From positions 372,001 through 436,000 of the forward strand of contig JAEPQO010000003.1 of assembly GCA_017640505.1 (NCBI GenBank): a stretch of DNA of 64,000 nucleotides, read 5' to 3'. A model generated the notes under the pieces. It did no database searches. It worked only from the letters and a program-made list of their open reading frames with translations, and was not told the origin of the DNA. Numbering within the stretch: the first letter of the stretch is position 1; the number at the start of each line of letters is the position of its first letter. Source of the DNA: Rhodospirillales bacterium. GTDB taxonomy: Bacteria; Pseudomonadota; Alphaproteobacteria; Rhodospirillales; Casp-alpha2. A program made the translations under genes and the position numbers. Shown piece by piece: positions 25,698-33,945 of this stretch.

Positions 25698-26469
25698 TAT
25701 CGAAAAAATCGGCGCCCAGATATGGGCCGCCCGCGCCGAGGGCCGCCTGCTGCCGCGTGAGCTTGTCGCCGAGGTCGCGGAACGTAACATGAGCTACAAG
25801 GTGCAGGCCGCCGCCGCCAAGGCCGCCGGTCTGACACGCGCCGGCTGGAAGATCGCCGCCACCAGCGAGATGGCGCAGGAGCTGTTGGGCATGGACGGGC
25901 CGTCGATCGGCCCGGTGTTCAAGGAGCATCTCTACCAGCCCGGTGATACGCTGCCGGTGCACACCGCCCATGGTGCGGCCATCGAATGCGAGATCGCGTT
26001 CCGCATGGGTGACGACCTGCCGGATGATCATATCGTCTCGTTCGAGGACCTGATGGACGCGACGGCGGACGCGTTTATCGCCGTCGAGCTGGTCGGCTGC
26101 CGCTTCGAGGGCGGCTTCAAGGACGCCGGCATTTCGGTGTGCATATCGGATTTCTCGTTCAATGGCGGTCTTGTCGTCGGGCCGGACATCCCAGGCTGGA
26201 TGGACATGTACCTTGCCACCGTCAGTGCCGAGGTTACCGTCAACGGCGAGAAGGGCAATGCCGGCACCGGCGAGGCCGTGCTCGGCAACCCCGCGTTCGC
26301 GCTGCAATGGGCGGCGACGGAGGCCTACACCATCGGCATGCCGCTCAAGAAGGGCGACGTTATCTCCACCGGCACCATGACCGGCGTCACACCCGTCAAA
26401 CCGGGCGACGAGCTGATCTGCGACTTCGGCGAGCTGGGCCAGATTCCGCTGACGTTCGAAACGGCGTAA
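25690..26469 (+). CDS. 2-keto-4-pentenoate hydratase / FAH-family protein
   Basis: A 259-residue member of the fumarylacetoacetate hydrolase superfamily close to MhpD-type 2-hydroxypenta-2,4-dienoate hydratases. Seen are GWKIAATSEMAQELLGMDGP, the metal-site region CEIAFRMGDDLP, AVELVGCRFEGGF, and VISTGTMTGVTPVKPGD near the end. MhpD adds water to 2-hydroxypentadienoate in aromatic meta-cleavage pathways. No other meta-cleavage genes are present, so the true substrate may be another 2-oxo acid. The ATG at 25690 is preferred to a GTG two codons earlier. Confidence 0.85.
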   Translation: MPDIEKIGAQIWAARAEGRLLPRELVAEVAERNMSYKVQAAAAKAAGLTRAGWKIAATSEMAQELLGMDGPSIGPVFKEHLYQPGDTLPVHTAHGAAIECEIAFRMGDDLPDDHIVSFEDLMDATADAFIAVELVGCRFEGGFKDAGISVCISDFSFNGGLVVGPDIPGWMDMYLATVSAEVTVNGEKGNAGTGEAVLGNPAFALQWAATEAYTIGMPLKKGDVISTGTMTGVTPVKPGDELICDFGELGQIPLTFETA

Positions 26470-26479
26470 TTTTTCGACA

Positions 26480-26590
26480 CCCCCTCACCTAACCTCTCCC
26501 CCTATGAGGGGGAGAGGGATTAGTCTGCCGTGCGCTGAAACGAAAGTCCCTCTCCACCACGGTAGTGGGGGAGAGGACAGGTGAGGGGGC
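26480..26590. repeat. Dispersed palindromic repeat, family A copy 3
   Basis: CCCCTCACCTAACCTCTCCC at the left and GGAGAGGACAGGTGAGGGGG at the right, with two internal hairpins (CCCCCTATGAGGGGG and CCACCACGGTAGTGG). Same orientation as copies at 27543, 29704 and 30195. Confidence 0.92.
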
Positions 26591-26665
26591 GAGCGTTTCA
26601 CGCTGGAAGCCTTGCTGGGATTACCGCAAAATATACTGGACGAACGAACCGGTCGAGGGCAGATC

Positions 26666-27535
26666 ATGACCATCCTGAACGAAGAACAGATTGCCGCTTT
26701 TGCGCGCGATGGCGTGCTGGTTGTCGAGGACGCGGTCGATGCCGATCTGCTGGCACGGCTGCGTGCCGATTTCGACGGCTGGGTCACGGAAAGTGCGGGG
26801 CACGACAGGCCCTATGGCGAGACCGTGGACGGCCGCCCGCGGTTCGACCTGGAGCCGGGCGACGGCGAAAAGCCCGCGGCGCTGCGTCGGGTGCAGGCGC
26901 CGACCGAGGTGTCGGAGGCCTATTACGAGGCGATGGCGAACAGCCGCATGACCGACATGGTCGCCGACCTGATCGGGCCCGACGTCAAGCTGCATCACAC
27001 CAAGATCAATTCCAAGCTGCCGGGGGCCGCGACCGCGGTGAAGTGGCACCAGGACTTTCCCTATACGCCGCACTCCAACTCGGACCTCGTCACGGCCCTT
27101 CTGATGATCGACGACGTGACCGAAGAAAACGGCCCGCTTGCGGTCGCGCCGGGTTCGCACCTGGGGCCGATTTTCAGCCTCTGGCACGACGGCGTCTTCA
27201 CCGGCGCGGTGGCACCCGACGCCGAGGCGGAAATGAAAGCCGCGGCCAGGCTCTGCACCGGCAAGGCCGGGTCGGTCTGCCTGATGCATACCCGGCTTTG
27301 CCACGGCTCGGAGCCGAACCTGTCCACAATGCCGCGCACGCTGTTCATTTCGGTCTATTCGGCGGGCGATGCGATGCCGTGTTCGCCGAACCCGGTACCG
27401 ACCAAGCACATGGGGCTGTTCGTCCGCGGCAGCGATCCGCATCGCGTGCGCGGCGAGGCCTTCGATATCGCGACGCCCGAGTACCCCAAGACCTCGTTCT
27501 TCGCGCAGCAGTCTGAAAGAGAGCGCAGCGCGTGA
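26666..27535 (+). CDS. Phytanoyl-CoA dioxygenase family protein
   Basis: A 289-residue Fe(II)/2-oxoglutarate dioxygenase of the PhyH family. The facial triad is visible as WHQDFPY (His and Asp, about residues 131-137) and a distal His in MHTRLCHGSEPN. NGPLAVAPGSHLGP and the arginine in PRTLFISVYS for 2-oxoglutarate binding fit the family. The likely reaction is hydroxylation of an unknown small molecule; CoA specificity is not implied. The start at 26666 (MTILNEEQIAAFARDGV) is the conserved family beginning. Confidence 0.88.
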   Translation: MTILNEEQIAAFARDGVLVVEDAVDADLLARLRADFDGWVTESAGHDRPYGETVDGRPRFDLEPGDGEKPAALRRVQAPTEVSEAYYEAMANSRMTDMVADLIGPDVKLHHTKINSKLPGAATAVKWHQDFPYTPHSNSDLVTALLMIDDVTEENGPLAVAPGSHLGPIFSLWHDGVFTGAVAPDAEAEMKAAARLCTGKAGSVCLMHTRLCHGSEPNLSTMPRTLFISVYSAGDAMPCSPNPVPTKHMGLFVRGSDPHRVRGEAFDIATPEYPKTSFFAQQSERERSA

Positions 27536-27542
27536 AGATTCC

Positions 27543-27655
27543 ACCCCCTCACCTAACCTCTCCCCCTTTCAAGGGGGAGAGGGATTAGTATTCTGTGCTT
27601 TGCGGCGTGAGTGCCTCTCCACCACGAAGGTGGGGGAGAGGACAGGTGAGGGGGC
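27543..27655. repeat. Dispersed palindromic repeat, family A copy 4
   Basis: ACCCCCTCACCTAACCTCTCC at the left, hairpin CCCCCTTTCAAGGGGG, variable centre, second hairpin CCACCACGAAGGTGG, and GAGGACAGGTGAGGGGGCG at the right. The arms share almost all bases with copy 3. Confidence 0.92.
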
Positions 27656-27686
27656 GTCGTGTCTTGAGTGGTAGGAAGTGCCTGGA

Positions 27687-28955
27687 ATGACAATTGAAAA
27701 GATCGAAACGCTGGTGATCGGCGCCGGGCAGGCGGGGATCGCGGCGAGCGAGCATCTGAGCAACGCGGGCGTGCCGCATCTGGTGTTGGAACGCGACCGC
27801 ATCGCCGAACGCTGGCGCACCGCGCGCTGGGACTCGCTGGTCGCCAACGGCCCGGCCTGGCATGACCGGTTCCCGAACTTGGAGTTCAACGACATCGACC
27901 CGGACGGCTTCGCGCCCAAGGACATGGTGGCGGATTACTTCGAGGCCTATGCGGCCATGATCAAGGCGCCGGTGCGCTGCGGCGTCGAGGTGACGTTGGT
28001 CGAGCGCCTTTCGGGCCGACCGGGTTTTCGCGTCGAGACGTCGGCGGGCGGGATCGAGGCACGCTACGTCATCGTCGCCACCGGACCGTTCCAGACCCCG
28101 GTCATCCCGCCGGTCGTTCCGGACGATGCGGGCATCCATCAGATTCATTCCAACGATTACAAGAACCCGGACCAGTTGCCGGCGGGCGCCGTACTAGTGG
28201 TCGGCGCCGGGTCGTCCGGCACGCAGATCGCCGACGAGCTGTTGCGCGCGGGCCGGGACGTCTATCTGTCGGTCGGGCCGCACGACCGGCCGCCGCGCAG
28301 CTACCGGGGCCGCGACTTCGTCTGGTGGCTGGGCGTGCTCGGCAAGTGGGACATGGAAACGCCGAAGGCCGGGACCGAGCACGTGACCATCGCCGTCAGT
28401 GGTGCGCATGGCGGCGAGACGGTCGATTTCAGACAGCTCGCGGATGCCGGCATGAACCTCGTCGGCCGGACGGAGGCCTTCAAGGACGGTGTGATGACGT
28501 TTGCCCCCGACCTCAGGGCGAACATCACGGCGGGGGATGCGAATTACCTGTCGGTGCTGGACGAGGCCGATGCCTTCATTGCGCGCAACGACCTCGATCT
28601 GCCGGAAGAACCCGAAGCCCGCGACATCGCGCCGGACCCCGACTGCGTGGCGAACCCGGTCCTTGAACTGAACCTCGCCGACGCAGGCGTCACGTCGATC
28701 ATCTGGGCGACGGGCTTTGCCGTCGATTTCAGCTGGCTCAAGGTCGATGCCTTTGACGACGCGGGCCGCCCCAAACACCAGCGCGGCGTCAGTGCCGAAC
28801 GCGGGGTTTATTTCCTCGGCCTGCCGTGGTTGTCGCAGCGCGGCTCGTCGTTCATCTGGGGCGTGTGGCACGACGCCAAGCACGTCGCTGATCACATCGC
28901 CATCCAGCGCAGTTATCTGGCTTACGATGACGAGGCACGGGATCGATCAACTTAA
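27687..28955 (+). CDS. Flavin-containing monooxygenase-like FAD/NAD(P) oxidoreductase
   Basis: A 422-residue two-dinucleotide-fold flavoprotein. The FAD site is ETLVIGAGQAGIAASEHL at about residues 6-23. The NADPH site is VVGAGSSGTQIADELL at about residues 170-185. The segments RTARWDSLVANGPAWHD and YVIVATGPFQTPVIPP resemble those of FMO-type monooxygenases and YUCCA-like enzymes. ATGFAVDFSWLK matches the family ATG motif. The substrate is unknown. The ATG at 27687 is used rather than a GTG nine bases earlier. It lies between two palindromic repeats and is monocistronic. Confidence 0.88.
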   Translation: MTIEKIETLVIGAGQAGIAASEHLSNAGVPHLVLERDRIAERWRTARWDSLVANGPAWHDRFPNLEFNDIDPDGFAPKDMVADYFEAYAAMIKAPVRCGVEVTLVERLSGRPGFRVETSAGGIEARYVIVATGPFQTPVIPPVVPDDAGIHQIHSNDYKNPDQLPAGAVLVVGAGSSGTQIADELLRAGRDVYLSVGPHDRPPRSYRGRDFVWWLGVLGKWDMETPKAGTEHVTIAVSGAHGGETVDFRQLADAGMNLVGRTEAFKDGVMTFAPDLRANITAGDANYLSVLDEADAFIARNDLDLPEEPEARDIAPDPDCVANPVLELNLADAGVTSIIWATGFAVDFSWLKVDAFDDAGRPKHQRGVSAERGVYFLGLPWLSQRGSSFIWGVWHDAKHVADHIAIQRSYLAYDDEARDRST

Positions 28956-28962
28956 TATGGAT

Positions 28963-29106
28963 CGTCATCCCGGACGTTAGCCGAACCCGAGGCTGAAAGC
29001 CGAGGTGGTGAGGTTTGCGATCCGGGACCCATGGCGCGGCCAGGGACGTGCAGATGAATGGGTCCCGGGTCTCACCCGGCATGGCCGGGCTCGCCCGGGA
29101 TGACGA
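28963..29106. repeat. Dispersed palindromic repeat, family C copy 2
   Basis: Shares CGTCATCCCGGAC, GATCCGGGACCCATGGCGCGG, GATGGGTCCCGGGTC-like centre and CCCGGGATGACGA with the copy at 6926. The arms between these blocks differ, with a compensated internal hairpin (CCGAACCCGAGGCTGAAAGC region). Confidence 0.9.
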
Positions 29107-29126
29107 TGAAATGCTACAATCCCCGC

Positions 29127-29693
29127 ATGGCAAAAAAGAAAACGCCACCGACCCCCGATAAGATCGTCGATGCCGCGCTGGCGATGGCGGCGGAGACGGG
29201 CTGGGATGCGCTGGCGATGCGCGATCTGGCGGCGCACCTGAAGATGTCGCCCGCCGACCTGCATGCCGTCTTTGCCGACAAGAACGCCATTGCCGACGCG
29301 TGGTTCGGCCGTGCGCTCGCCGCCATGCTCGAACCGCTGCCAAGGGGCCTCGAGGACGCAGACGCCCGCGTGCGGCTGGAGATTCTGATGCTGCGCTGGT
29401 TCGATGCGCTCGCACCGTATCGCGATGTCACTCGGCAGATGCTGGGCGAAAAGATGTGGGTCTTTCATCCGCATCATTGGGTGCCGATGATCTTCGATCT
29501 TTCACGGCTGGTGCAGTGGTGGCGCGACGCCGCGGGCATGACCGCCATGGGCCGCCGCCGCCAGATCGAGGAGGTGGCGTTGACCGCGATCTTTCTCGCC
29601 ACGCTCAGGTGCTGGTGCCGCGACGATAGCGACGATCAGGACCGCACCCGCGCCTTTCTCGCGCGGCGCCTCCGCAACCCGCTGTTCGGGTAG
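29127..29693 (+). CDS. TetR-family transcriptional regulator
   Basis: A 188-residue TetR-like regulator. Residues 8-60 form the DNA-binding domain: DKIVDAALAMAAETGWDALAM, RDLAAHLKMSPADLHAVFAD, KNAIADAWF. The ligand domain is helical and Trp-rich near the end (RLVQWWRDAAGM, LRCWCRDD), resembling the COQ9/RpsU-divergent type of TetR proteins. The start at 29127 avoids reading through repeat C. The next downstream gene is DUF559; the upstream flavoprotein is on the same strand but separated by the repeat. Confidence 0.85.
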   Translation: MAKKKTPPTPDKIVDAALAMAAETGWDALAMRDLAAHLKMSPADLHAVFADKNAIADAWFGRALAAMLEPLPRGLEDADARVRLEILMLRWFDALAPYRDVTRQMLGEKMWVFHPHHWVPMIFDLSRLVQWWRDAAGMTAMGRRRQIEEVALTAIFLATLRCWCRDDSDDQDRTRAFLARRLRNPLFG

Positions 29694-29703
29694 GGGCACG
29701 GAA

Positions 29704-29811
29704 ACCCCCTCACCCAGCCTCTCCCCCTTTGAGGGGAAGAGGGGTTCATTCAGGAACTGTTTATACGAGAGTCCCTCTCCCCCGGCACGGGGGAGAGGAC
29801 AGGTGAGGGGG
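29704..29811. repeat. Dispersed palindromic repeat, family A copy 5
   Basis: CCCCCTCACCCAGCCTCTCC at the left and GGACAGGTGAGGGGGAAATCC at the right. Its central segment, from GAGGGGTTCATTCAGGAACT onwards, is nearly identical to copy 6 at 30195, and the two bracket the DUF559 gene in the same orientation. Confidence 0.92.
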
Positions 29812-29843
29812 AAATCCTCGTAGGACCTTCCATAAGGCGTGGC

Positions 29844-30182
29844 ATGGAAACACCATTCACCCGTGCCCGTCGTCTTCGCCTTGAGATGTCTCCACCAGAA
29901 CGAAAAGTCTGGGCGGTGCTGCGAGCGCGCGGTCTTAAGGGCTGGAAATTCAGACGCCAGGTGCCCGTCGGTCCGTTCATCGTCGATTTTCTTTGCGCAG
30001 AAAAACGGCTTGTGCTTGAGATCGACGGTGAGAGTCACAGCGCGCGGCTGGCCTACGACAAGCGCCGGGATGCGTATTTGCATGCCGCTGGTTATCGCGT
30101 GCTTCGCTTGACGAACGAGCAGGTGACGCATGAGCTGGAAGCGTCCATGCACTTGGTAATCCGAGTGCTGGAAACTCTCTGA
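29844..30182 (+). CDS. DUF559 protein (VSR-like endonuclease fold)
   Basis: A 112-residue DUF559 protein. Family landmarks: an N-terminal TRARRLRLEMSPPERKVWAV, then RGLKGWKFRRQVPVGPFIVDF (PD-(D/E)XK-type core), LVLEIDGESHS, and KRRDAYLHAAGYRVLRLTNE. The fold resembles very-short-patch-repair endonucleases, with catalytic candidates Asp in IVDF and Glu/Asp in LEIDGESH. Activity of the family is not established. It is isolated between two near-identical copies of repeat family A and has no partner genes. Confidence 0.9.
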   Translation: METPFTRARRLRLEMSPPERKVWAVLRARGLKGWKFRRQVPVGPFIVDFLCAEKRLVLEIDGESHSARLAYDKRRDAYLHAAGYRVLRLTNEQVTHELEASMHLVIRVLETL

Positions 30183-30194
30183 TGTGGCTTGCTT

Positions 30195-30305
30195 GCCCCC
30201 TCACCCAGCCTCTCCCCCACATGTGGGGGAGAGGGGTTCGTTCGGGAACTGTTTGTACGAGAGTCCCTCTTCCCTGCAACGCGGGGGAGAGGACAGGTGA
30301 GGGGG
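30195..30305. repeat. Dispersed palindromic repeat, family A copy 6
   Basis: CCCCCTCACCCAGCCTCTCC at the left, hairpin CCCCCACATGTGGGGG, centre GTTCGTTCGGGAACTGTTTG, and ACAGGTGAGGGGGAAATCC at the right. It differs from copy 5 mainly in the hairpin tips. Confidence 0.92.
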
Positions 30306-30316
30306 AAATCCTCGCG

Positions 30317-30350
30317 CAAAAGAAAACCCGCCGCCGTTGCCGGCAGCGGG
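30317..30350 (-). terminator. Rho-independent terminator of the tup operon
   Basis: On the minus strand CCCGCTGCCG-GCAA-CGGCGGCGGG forms a ten-base-pair stem with a GNRA tetraloop, followed by TTTTCTTTT. It lies 64 bases after the tupA stop. Confidence 0.85.
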
Positions 30351-30413
30351 CGAGGTGGGTGGGGGGAGCCTCCCCCAATGAAACAGGGATAGCCTACCCG
30401 TTTCGGGTTCGGT

Positions 30414-31253
30414 TCATGATCCCGGCTGGGCGTTGGCGAAGAACGCCTGGTTGCCGAGGATCTTGTATTCGTTGATCAGGCCCTGGCCCTCCTTGCCGAT
30501 GGTCCAGTCGATGAACGCCTGGCCGAGGTCCTTCTTCACGTGCTTATGCTTTTCCGGGTTCACCAGGATGATGCCGTACTGGTTGAACAGCACCGGGTCG
30601 CCTTCGAGCACGATTTCCAGGTCGCCCTTGTTCTTGAACTTGAGCCATGTCGCGCGGTCGGTCAGCGAATAGGCGTTCATGCCCGACGCCACGTTCAGCG
30701 TCGCGCCCATACCCGACCCGGTGGCGCTGTACCATTTGTTTTCCGCACCCGTCGGATCGATGCCGGCACCCTTCCAGAGTTCGAGTTCCTTCTTGTTGGT
30801 GCCAGAGTTGTCGCCGCGCGATGCGAACGGGGCCTTGGCGACGGCGATCTTCTTGAGACCGTCACCCGCCATCTTGGCGCCCTTGACGCCGGCCGGATCG
30901 GCCTTCGGGCCGACCATGACGAAGTCGTTGTACATCACGTCGGACCGCTTCACGCCGAAGCCTTCCTTGACGAACTTCAGTTCGGACGGCTTGTGGTGCA
31001 CGAACAGCACGTCGGCGTCGCCGTTCATGGCGAGCTTGATCGCTTTGCCGGTGCCGACCGCGACGACGCGGACCTCGATGCCGGTCTTCTCGGTGAACTT
31101 GGGCAGCAGAAAGTCGAACAGGCCGGAGTTCGCCGTCGATGTCGTCGACGCGACGGTGATGTACTTATCCGCGGCGTGCGCATTCGGTGCAGCGAGGGGG
31201 CCGAGCGTCATCGCCATCAGCGCGGCGATCGCGAGTGTTCTTAGTTTCAGCAT
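30414..31253 (-). CDS. tupA: Tungstate ABC transporter substrate-binding protein
   Basis: A 279-residue periplasmic binding protein with a signal peptide (residues 1-27, ending NAHA). The oxyanion site motif STTSTANSGLFDFLLP follows YITVA. Later segments are VAVGTGKAIKLAMNGDADVLFVHH, FASRGDNSGTNKKELELWK and ATGSGMGATLNVA, all typical of TupA rather than ModA. It captures tungstate, and possibly molybdate, for the TupBC importer. It is the last gene of tupBCA here, ahead of a strong terminator. Location beside formate dehydrogenase genes suggests a tungsten-using FDH. Confidence 0.9.
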   Translation of the reverse strand: MLKLRTLAIAALMAMTLGPLAAPNAHAADKYITVASTTSTANSGLFDFLLPKFTEKTGIEVRVVAVGTGKAIKLAMNGDADVLFVHHKPSELKFVKEGFGVKRSDVMYNDFVMVGPKADPAGVKGAKMAGDGLKKIAVAKAPFASRGDNSGTNKKELELWKGAGIDPTGAENKWYSATGSGMGATLNVASGMNAYSLTDRATWLKFKNKGDLEIVLEGDPVLFNQYGIILVNPEKHKHVKKDLGQAFIDWTIGKEGQGLINEYKILGNQAFFANAQPGS

Positions 31254-31282
31254 TTATATTCTCCCTTGGATTTTGTTGAGCA

Positions 31283-32068
31283 TCACCATCTGAGTTCGCC
31301 CTTGAGGAACGCGGCGGCCTCGCCGCTCCGGGGCGCGTCGAAAAATTCGTCGGCGGGGGTCTTTTCCATCAGGTGTCCCTTGTGCAGGAACATGATCTCG
31401 TCGGCGAGGCGCCGGGCCTGCGCGAGGTCGTGGGTCGTCATGACGATGCGCGTGCCTTCGCCGTGCATGGTCTGGATGATGTTCTCGACGGCATGTGTGG
31501 CGGCGGGATCGAGGCTCGCCGTCGGCTCGTCGAGGAACAGCACTTCGGGTTTCGTCGCCCAGGCACGGGCCAGGGCGAGCTTCTGCTGCTCGCCGCCCGA
31601 GAGGTGCCGGGCCGGCGACTTGGCGAAGCGCGCAAGGCCGGTGCGGTTCAGCACGTCTTCGATCAGGGCAGGGCGGTCGCGGCGCGCGACATCGTGCAGC
31701 TTCAGCGCATAGTCGATGTTCTGCGCGACGGTGCGGCGCAGCAGCACCGGGCGCTGGAACACCATCGCCTGGTGTTTCAGGGGGTCTGCGCCCGGCGCCG
31801 CGCCTTCCCATGCGACATGTCCGCCGACGGGTGTCAGCAGGCCGTGACAGAGCCGGAGCGTGAGTGACTTGCCGGCGCCGTTGGGGCCGAGAATGATCGT
31901 GCGCGGGCCGGCGTCGAGCGTGAACGTCAGATCGTGGATCAGACGTTTGCCGCGGGCGTCGAAGCAGACACCTTCCAGGCTGAGCGGCAGGATCGATGGT
32001 GTCGTCCGGCGCCGCGCCACGGGGGGCGCTTCGGTGCTGGGTTGGGTGATGGGATCGCTCATGCCCAT
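31283..32068 (-). CDS. tupC: Tungstate ABC transporter ATP-binding protein
   Basis: A 261-residue ABC ATPase. Walker A is GPNGAGKS at about residues 60-67, the Q-loop is in MVFQRPVLLRRTV, the signature is LSGGEQQKLALARA, Walker B is VLFLDEPTASLD, and the switch His is in MTTHDL. An extra N-terminal stretch of about 30 residues (Pro/Thr-rich) precedes the conserved domain, so a later start is possible. It overlaps the permease gene by ten bases and powers uptake through TupB. Confidence 0.9.
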   Translation of the reverse strand: MGMSDPITQPSTEAPPVARRRTTPSILPLSLEGVCFDARGKRLIHDLTFTLDAGPRTIILGPNGAGKSLTLRLCHGLLTPVGGHVAWEGAAPGADPLKHQAMVFQRPVLLRRTVAQNIDYALKLHDVARRDRPALIEDVLNRTGLARFAKSPARHLSGGEQQKLALARAWATKPEVLFLDEPTASLDPAATHAVENIIQTMHGEGTRIVMTTHDLAQARRLADEIMFLHKGHLMEKTPADEFFDAPRSGEAAAFLKGELRW

Positions 32069-32763
32069 GCTGCCTCGGCGCGCTGCTTGACGGTGTAGGT
32101 GGCGGCGTTGATGGCGAGCGAAATGCCGATCAAGACGATGCCGAGGCCGAGCGCGAGGGCGAGGTCGCCCTTCGACACCTCGAGGGCGATCGCCGTCGTC
32201 ATGGTGCGGGTCACGTGATCGATGTTGCCGCCGACGATCATCACCGCGCCGACTTCCGCGGACGCCCGGCCGAAGCCGGCGAGCACCGCAGTGACGAGGG
32301 TGAAGCGCGCATCATAGAGAAGTGCCGGGATGGCACTCAGCGGCCCGGCGCCCATGGAGCGCATCTGCTCCGAATACTCGACCCACAGATCGGCGACGAC
32401 CTGACGCGTCAGTGCGGCGACGATCGGGGTCACCAGGATCGCCTGGGCGATGATCATGGCGGTCGGCGTGAACAGCAGGCCGAGCACGCCGAGCGGTCCC
32501 GCGCGCGACAGCAGGAGGTAGACCACGAGACCGACGACAACCGGCGGCAGCCCCATCAGCGCGTTCAGGAAAACGATCAGACCGTTGCGGCCCGGAAACT
32601 TGAACAGCGCCAGCGCGGCGCCGACCGGCAGGCCGATGACGACGGCAAGCGCGACGGCCGAAAGCGAGACACGCAACGAAAGGCCGACGATCTCGACCAG
32701 GTTCTGGTCGAACGTCACGAGCAGATGAAGCGCCGTCACGAATGCTGCCGAAATGTCGTTCAT
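32059..32763 (-). CDS. tupB: Tungstate ABC transporter permease
   Basis: A 234-residue inner-membrane permease with about five or six hydrophobic helices. The cytoplasmic EAA-like coupling loop is EYSEQMRSMGAGPLSAIPAL. RASAEVGAVMIVGGNIDHVTRT in the C-terminal half is highly characteristic of TupB. It is the first gene of the tup operon, divergent from fdhD. Confidence 0.9.
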   Translation of the reverse strand: MNDISAAFVTALHLLVTFDQNLVEIVGLSLRVSLSAVALAVVIGLPVGAALALFKFPGRNGLIVFLNALMGLPPVVVGLVVYLLLSRAGPLGVLGLLFTPTAMIIAQAILVTPIVAALTRQVVADLWVEYSEQMRSMGAGPLSAIPALLYDARFTLVTAVLAGFGRASAEVGAVMIVGGNIDHVTRTMTTAIALEVSKGDLALALGLGIVLIGISLAINAATYTVKQRAEAAWA

Positions 32764-33042
32764 GTCACCCTGCCCGAGGCGTTCGGAATCGATATTTCGC
32801 TGCCGAACGCAAAACGGCGCTTTTTGCGCCTGAATTTATTAACGATGCAGTCTAATTCGGGAAAATATGCATATCAATGCATAAATATGCAGGATTTAAG
32901 GCCGGGGTCACGCAACCGTGTCCCTGTAACGATATTCATCTCTTGAAATCCAACCTCTTGCCCAAGATGATCGCCACACCAAATAAAAAGCGGATGGTGG
33001 TGTTTGGCATCCCAATCCGAGCGCAAGGGAGGAGAGATTTCG
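32764..33042. promoter_or_regulatory. Divergent tupB/fdhD control region with TGCATA palindromes
   Basis: ATATGCATAT at 32865-32874 is a perfect ten-base palindrome. TGCATAAATATGCA at 32878-32891 is an inverted pair of the same TGCATA core, three bases away. The GC-rich surroundings make this AT block stand out. It likely holds the operators for both divergent units. CATATCAAT is shared with the AT-rich gap at 23302-23330. Confidence 0.5.
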
Positions 33043-33945
33043 GTGACCCGTCCGAGTGACGCGACCCCCGTTGTGGACGACTATCTGATCCGCCCCGACC
33101 CGGCCGATCCGAAGCTGACCGAACGTGTCTCGGGCATCGATCAGGACGGCAATCCGGCGGAAACGTCGGTGACCGTCGAACGTCCGCTGACGCTGTTCCT
33201 CAACGGCCGCGAGATCGTCACCATGATGACCATCTGCGATCACCCGGACTATCTCGCCGTCGGCTACCTTTTGAACCAGAACATGCTGCACCCGGATGAC
33301 GAGGTGACCGGCATCGACTACGACGAAGAGATCGAGACCGTCGTTGTGCGTACCGCGCGCGAGACCGACTACGAAGAAAAACTGAAGAAGAAAACGCTGA
33401 CGTCGGGCTGCGCGCAGGGCACCGTCTTCGGCGACGTGATGGAAAAATTCGAGACCGCGAAACTGAACCCGGACGCGGTTTTGAAGACGTCCTGGCTCTA
33501 TCATCTGACGAAGAAAATCAACACCACGCCAAGCCTTTACCTGGAGGCCGGCGCGATCCATGGCTGCGTGCTGTGCCATGAAGACAAGCCTTTGATCTAC
33601 ATGGAGGATGTCGGCCGCCACAATGCCGTCGACAAGATCGCCGGATACATGTTCCTGAACGGTATTTCGGGCGAGGACAAGATCTTCTACACCACCGGGC
33701 GGCTGACCTCCGAGATGGTCATCAAGACGGTGCAGATGGGCATCCCGATCCTGTGTTCGCGTTCGGGTTTCACGGCCTGGGGCGTTGAACTCGCACGTCA
33801 GGTCGGCCTCACGCTGATCGGCCGCGCGCGCGGCAAACGCTTCATCGCGCTTGCCGGCGAAGACCGCATCGAGTTCGACATCGACGCGAGCCAGCTGGAA
33901 GACGAACCCAGGGGGATGAACCGCAAGGGGGCGGCCGCGGAATGA
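33043..33945 (+). CDS. fdhD: Formate dehydrogenase accessory sulfurtransferase FdhD (variant)
   Basis: A 300-residue FdhD. FdhD passes sulfur from the cysteine desulfurase to the Mo/W cofactor before insertion into FDH. Conserved segments: [69 protein letters not shown] and [13 protein letters not shown]. In the E. coli protein the sulfur loop is a CxxC pair. Here that loop is [11 protein letters not shown] with one Cys, while an extra pair appears as HGCVLCHED in place of the usual HAAAL-like stretch. The GTG start is chosen because GGGAGGAGAG lies just upstream. Confidence 0.9.
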   Translation: MTRPSDATPVVDDYLIRPDPADPKLTERVSGIDQDGNPAETSVTVERPLTLFLNGREIVTMMTICDHPDYLAVGYLLNQNMLHPDDEVTGIDYDEEIETVVVRTARETDYEEKLKKKTLTSGCAQGTVFGDVMEKFETAKLNPDAVLKTSWLYHLTKKINTTPSLYLEAGAIHGCVLCHEDKPLIYMEDVGRHNAVDKIAGYMFLNGISGEDKIFYTTGRLTSEMVIKTVQMGIPILCSRSGFTAWGVELARQVGLTLIGRARGKRFIALAGEDRIEFDIDASQLEDEPRGMNRKGAAAE

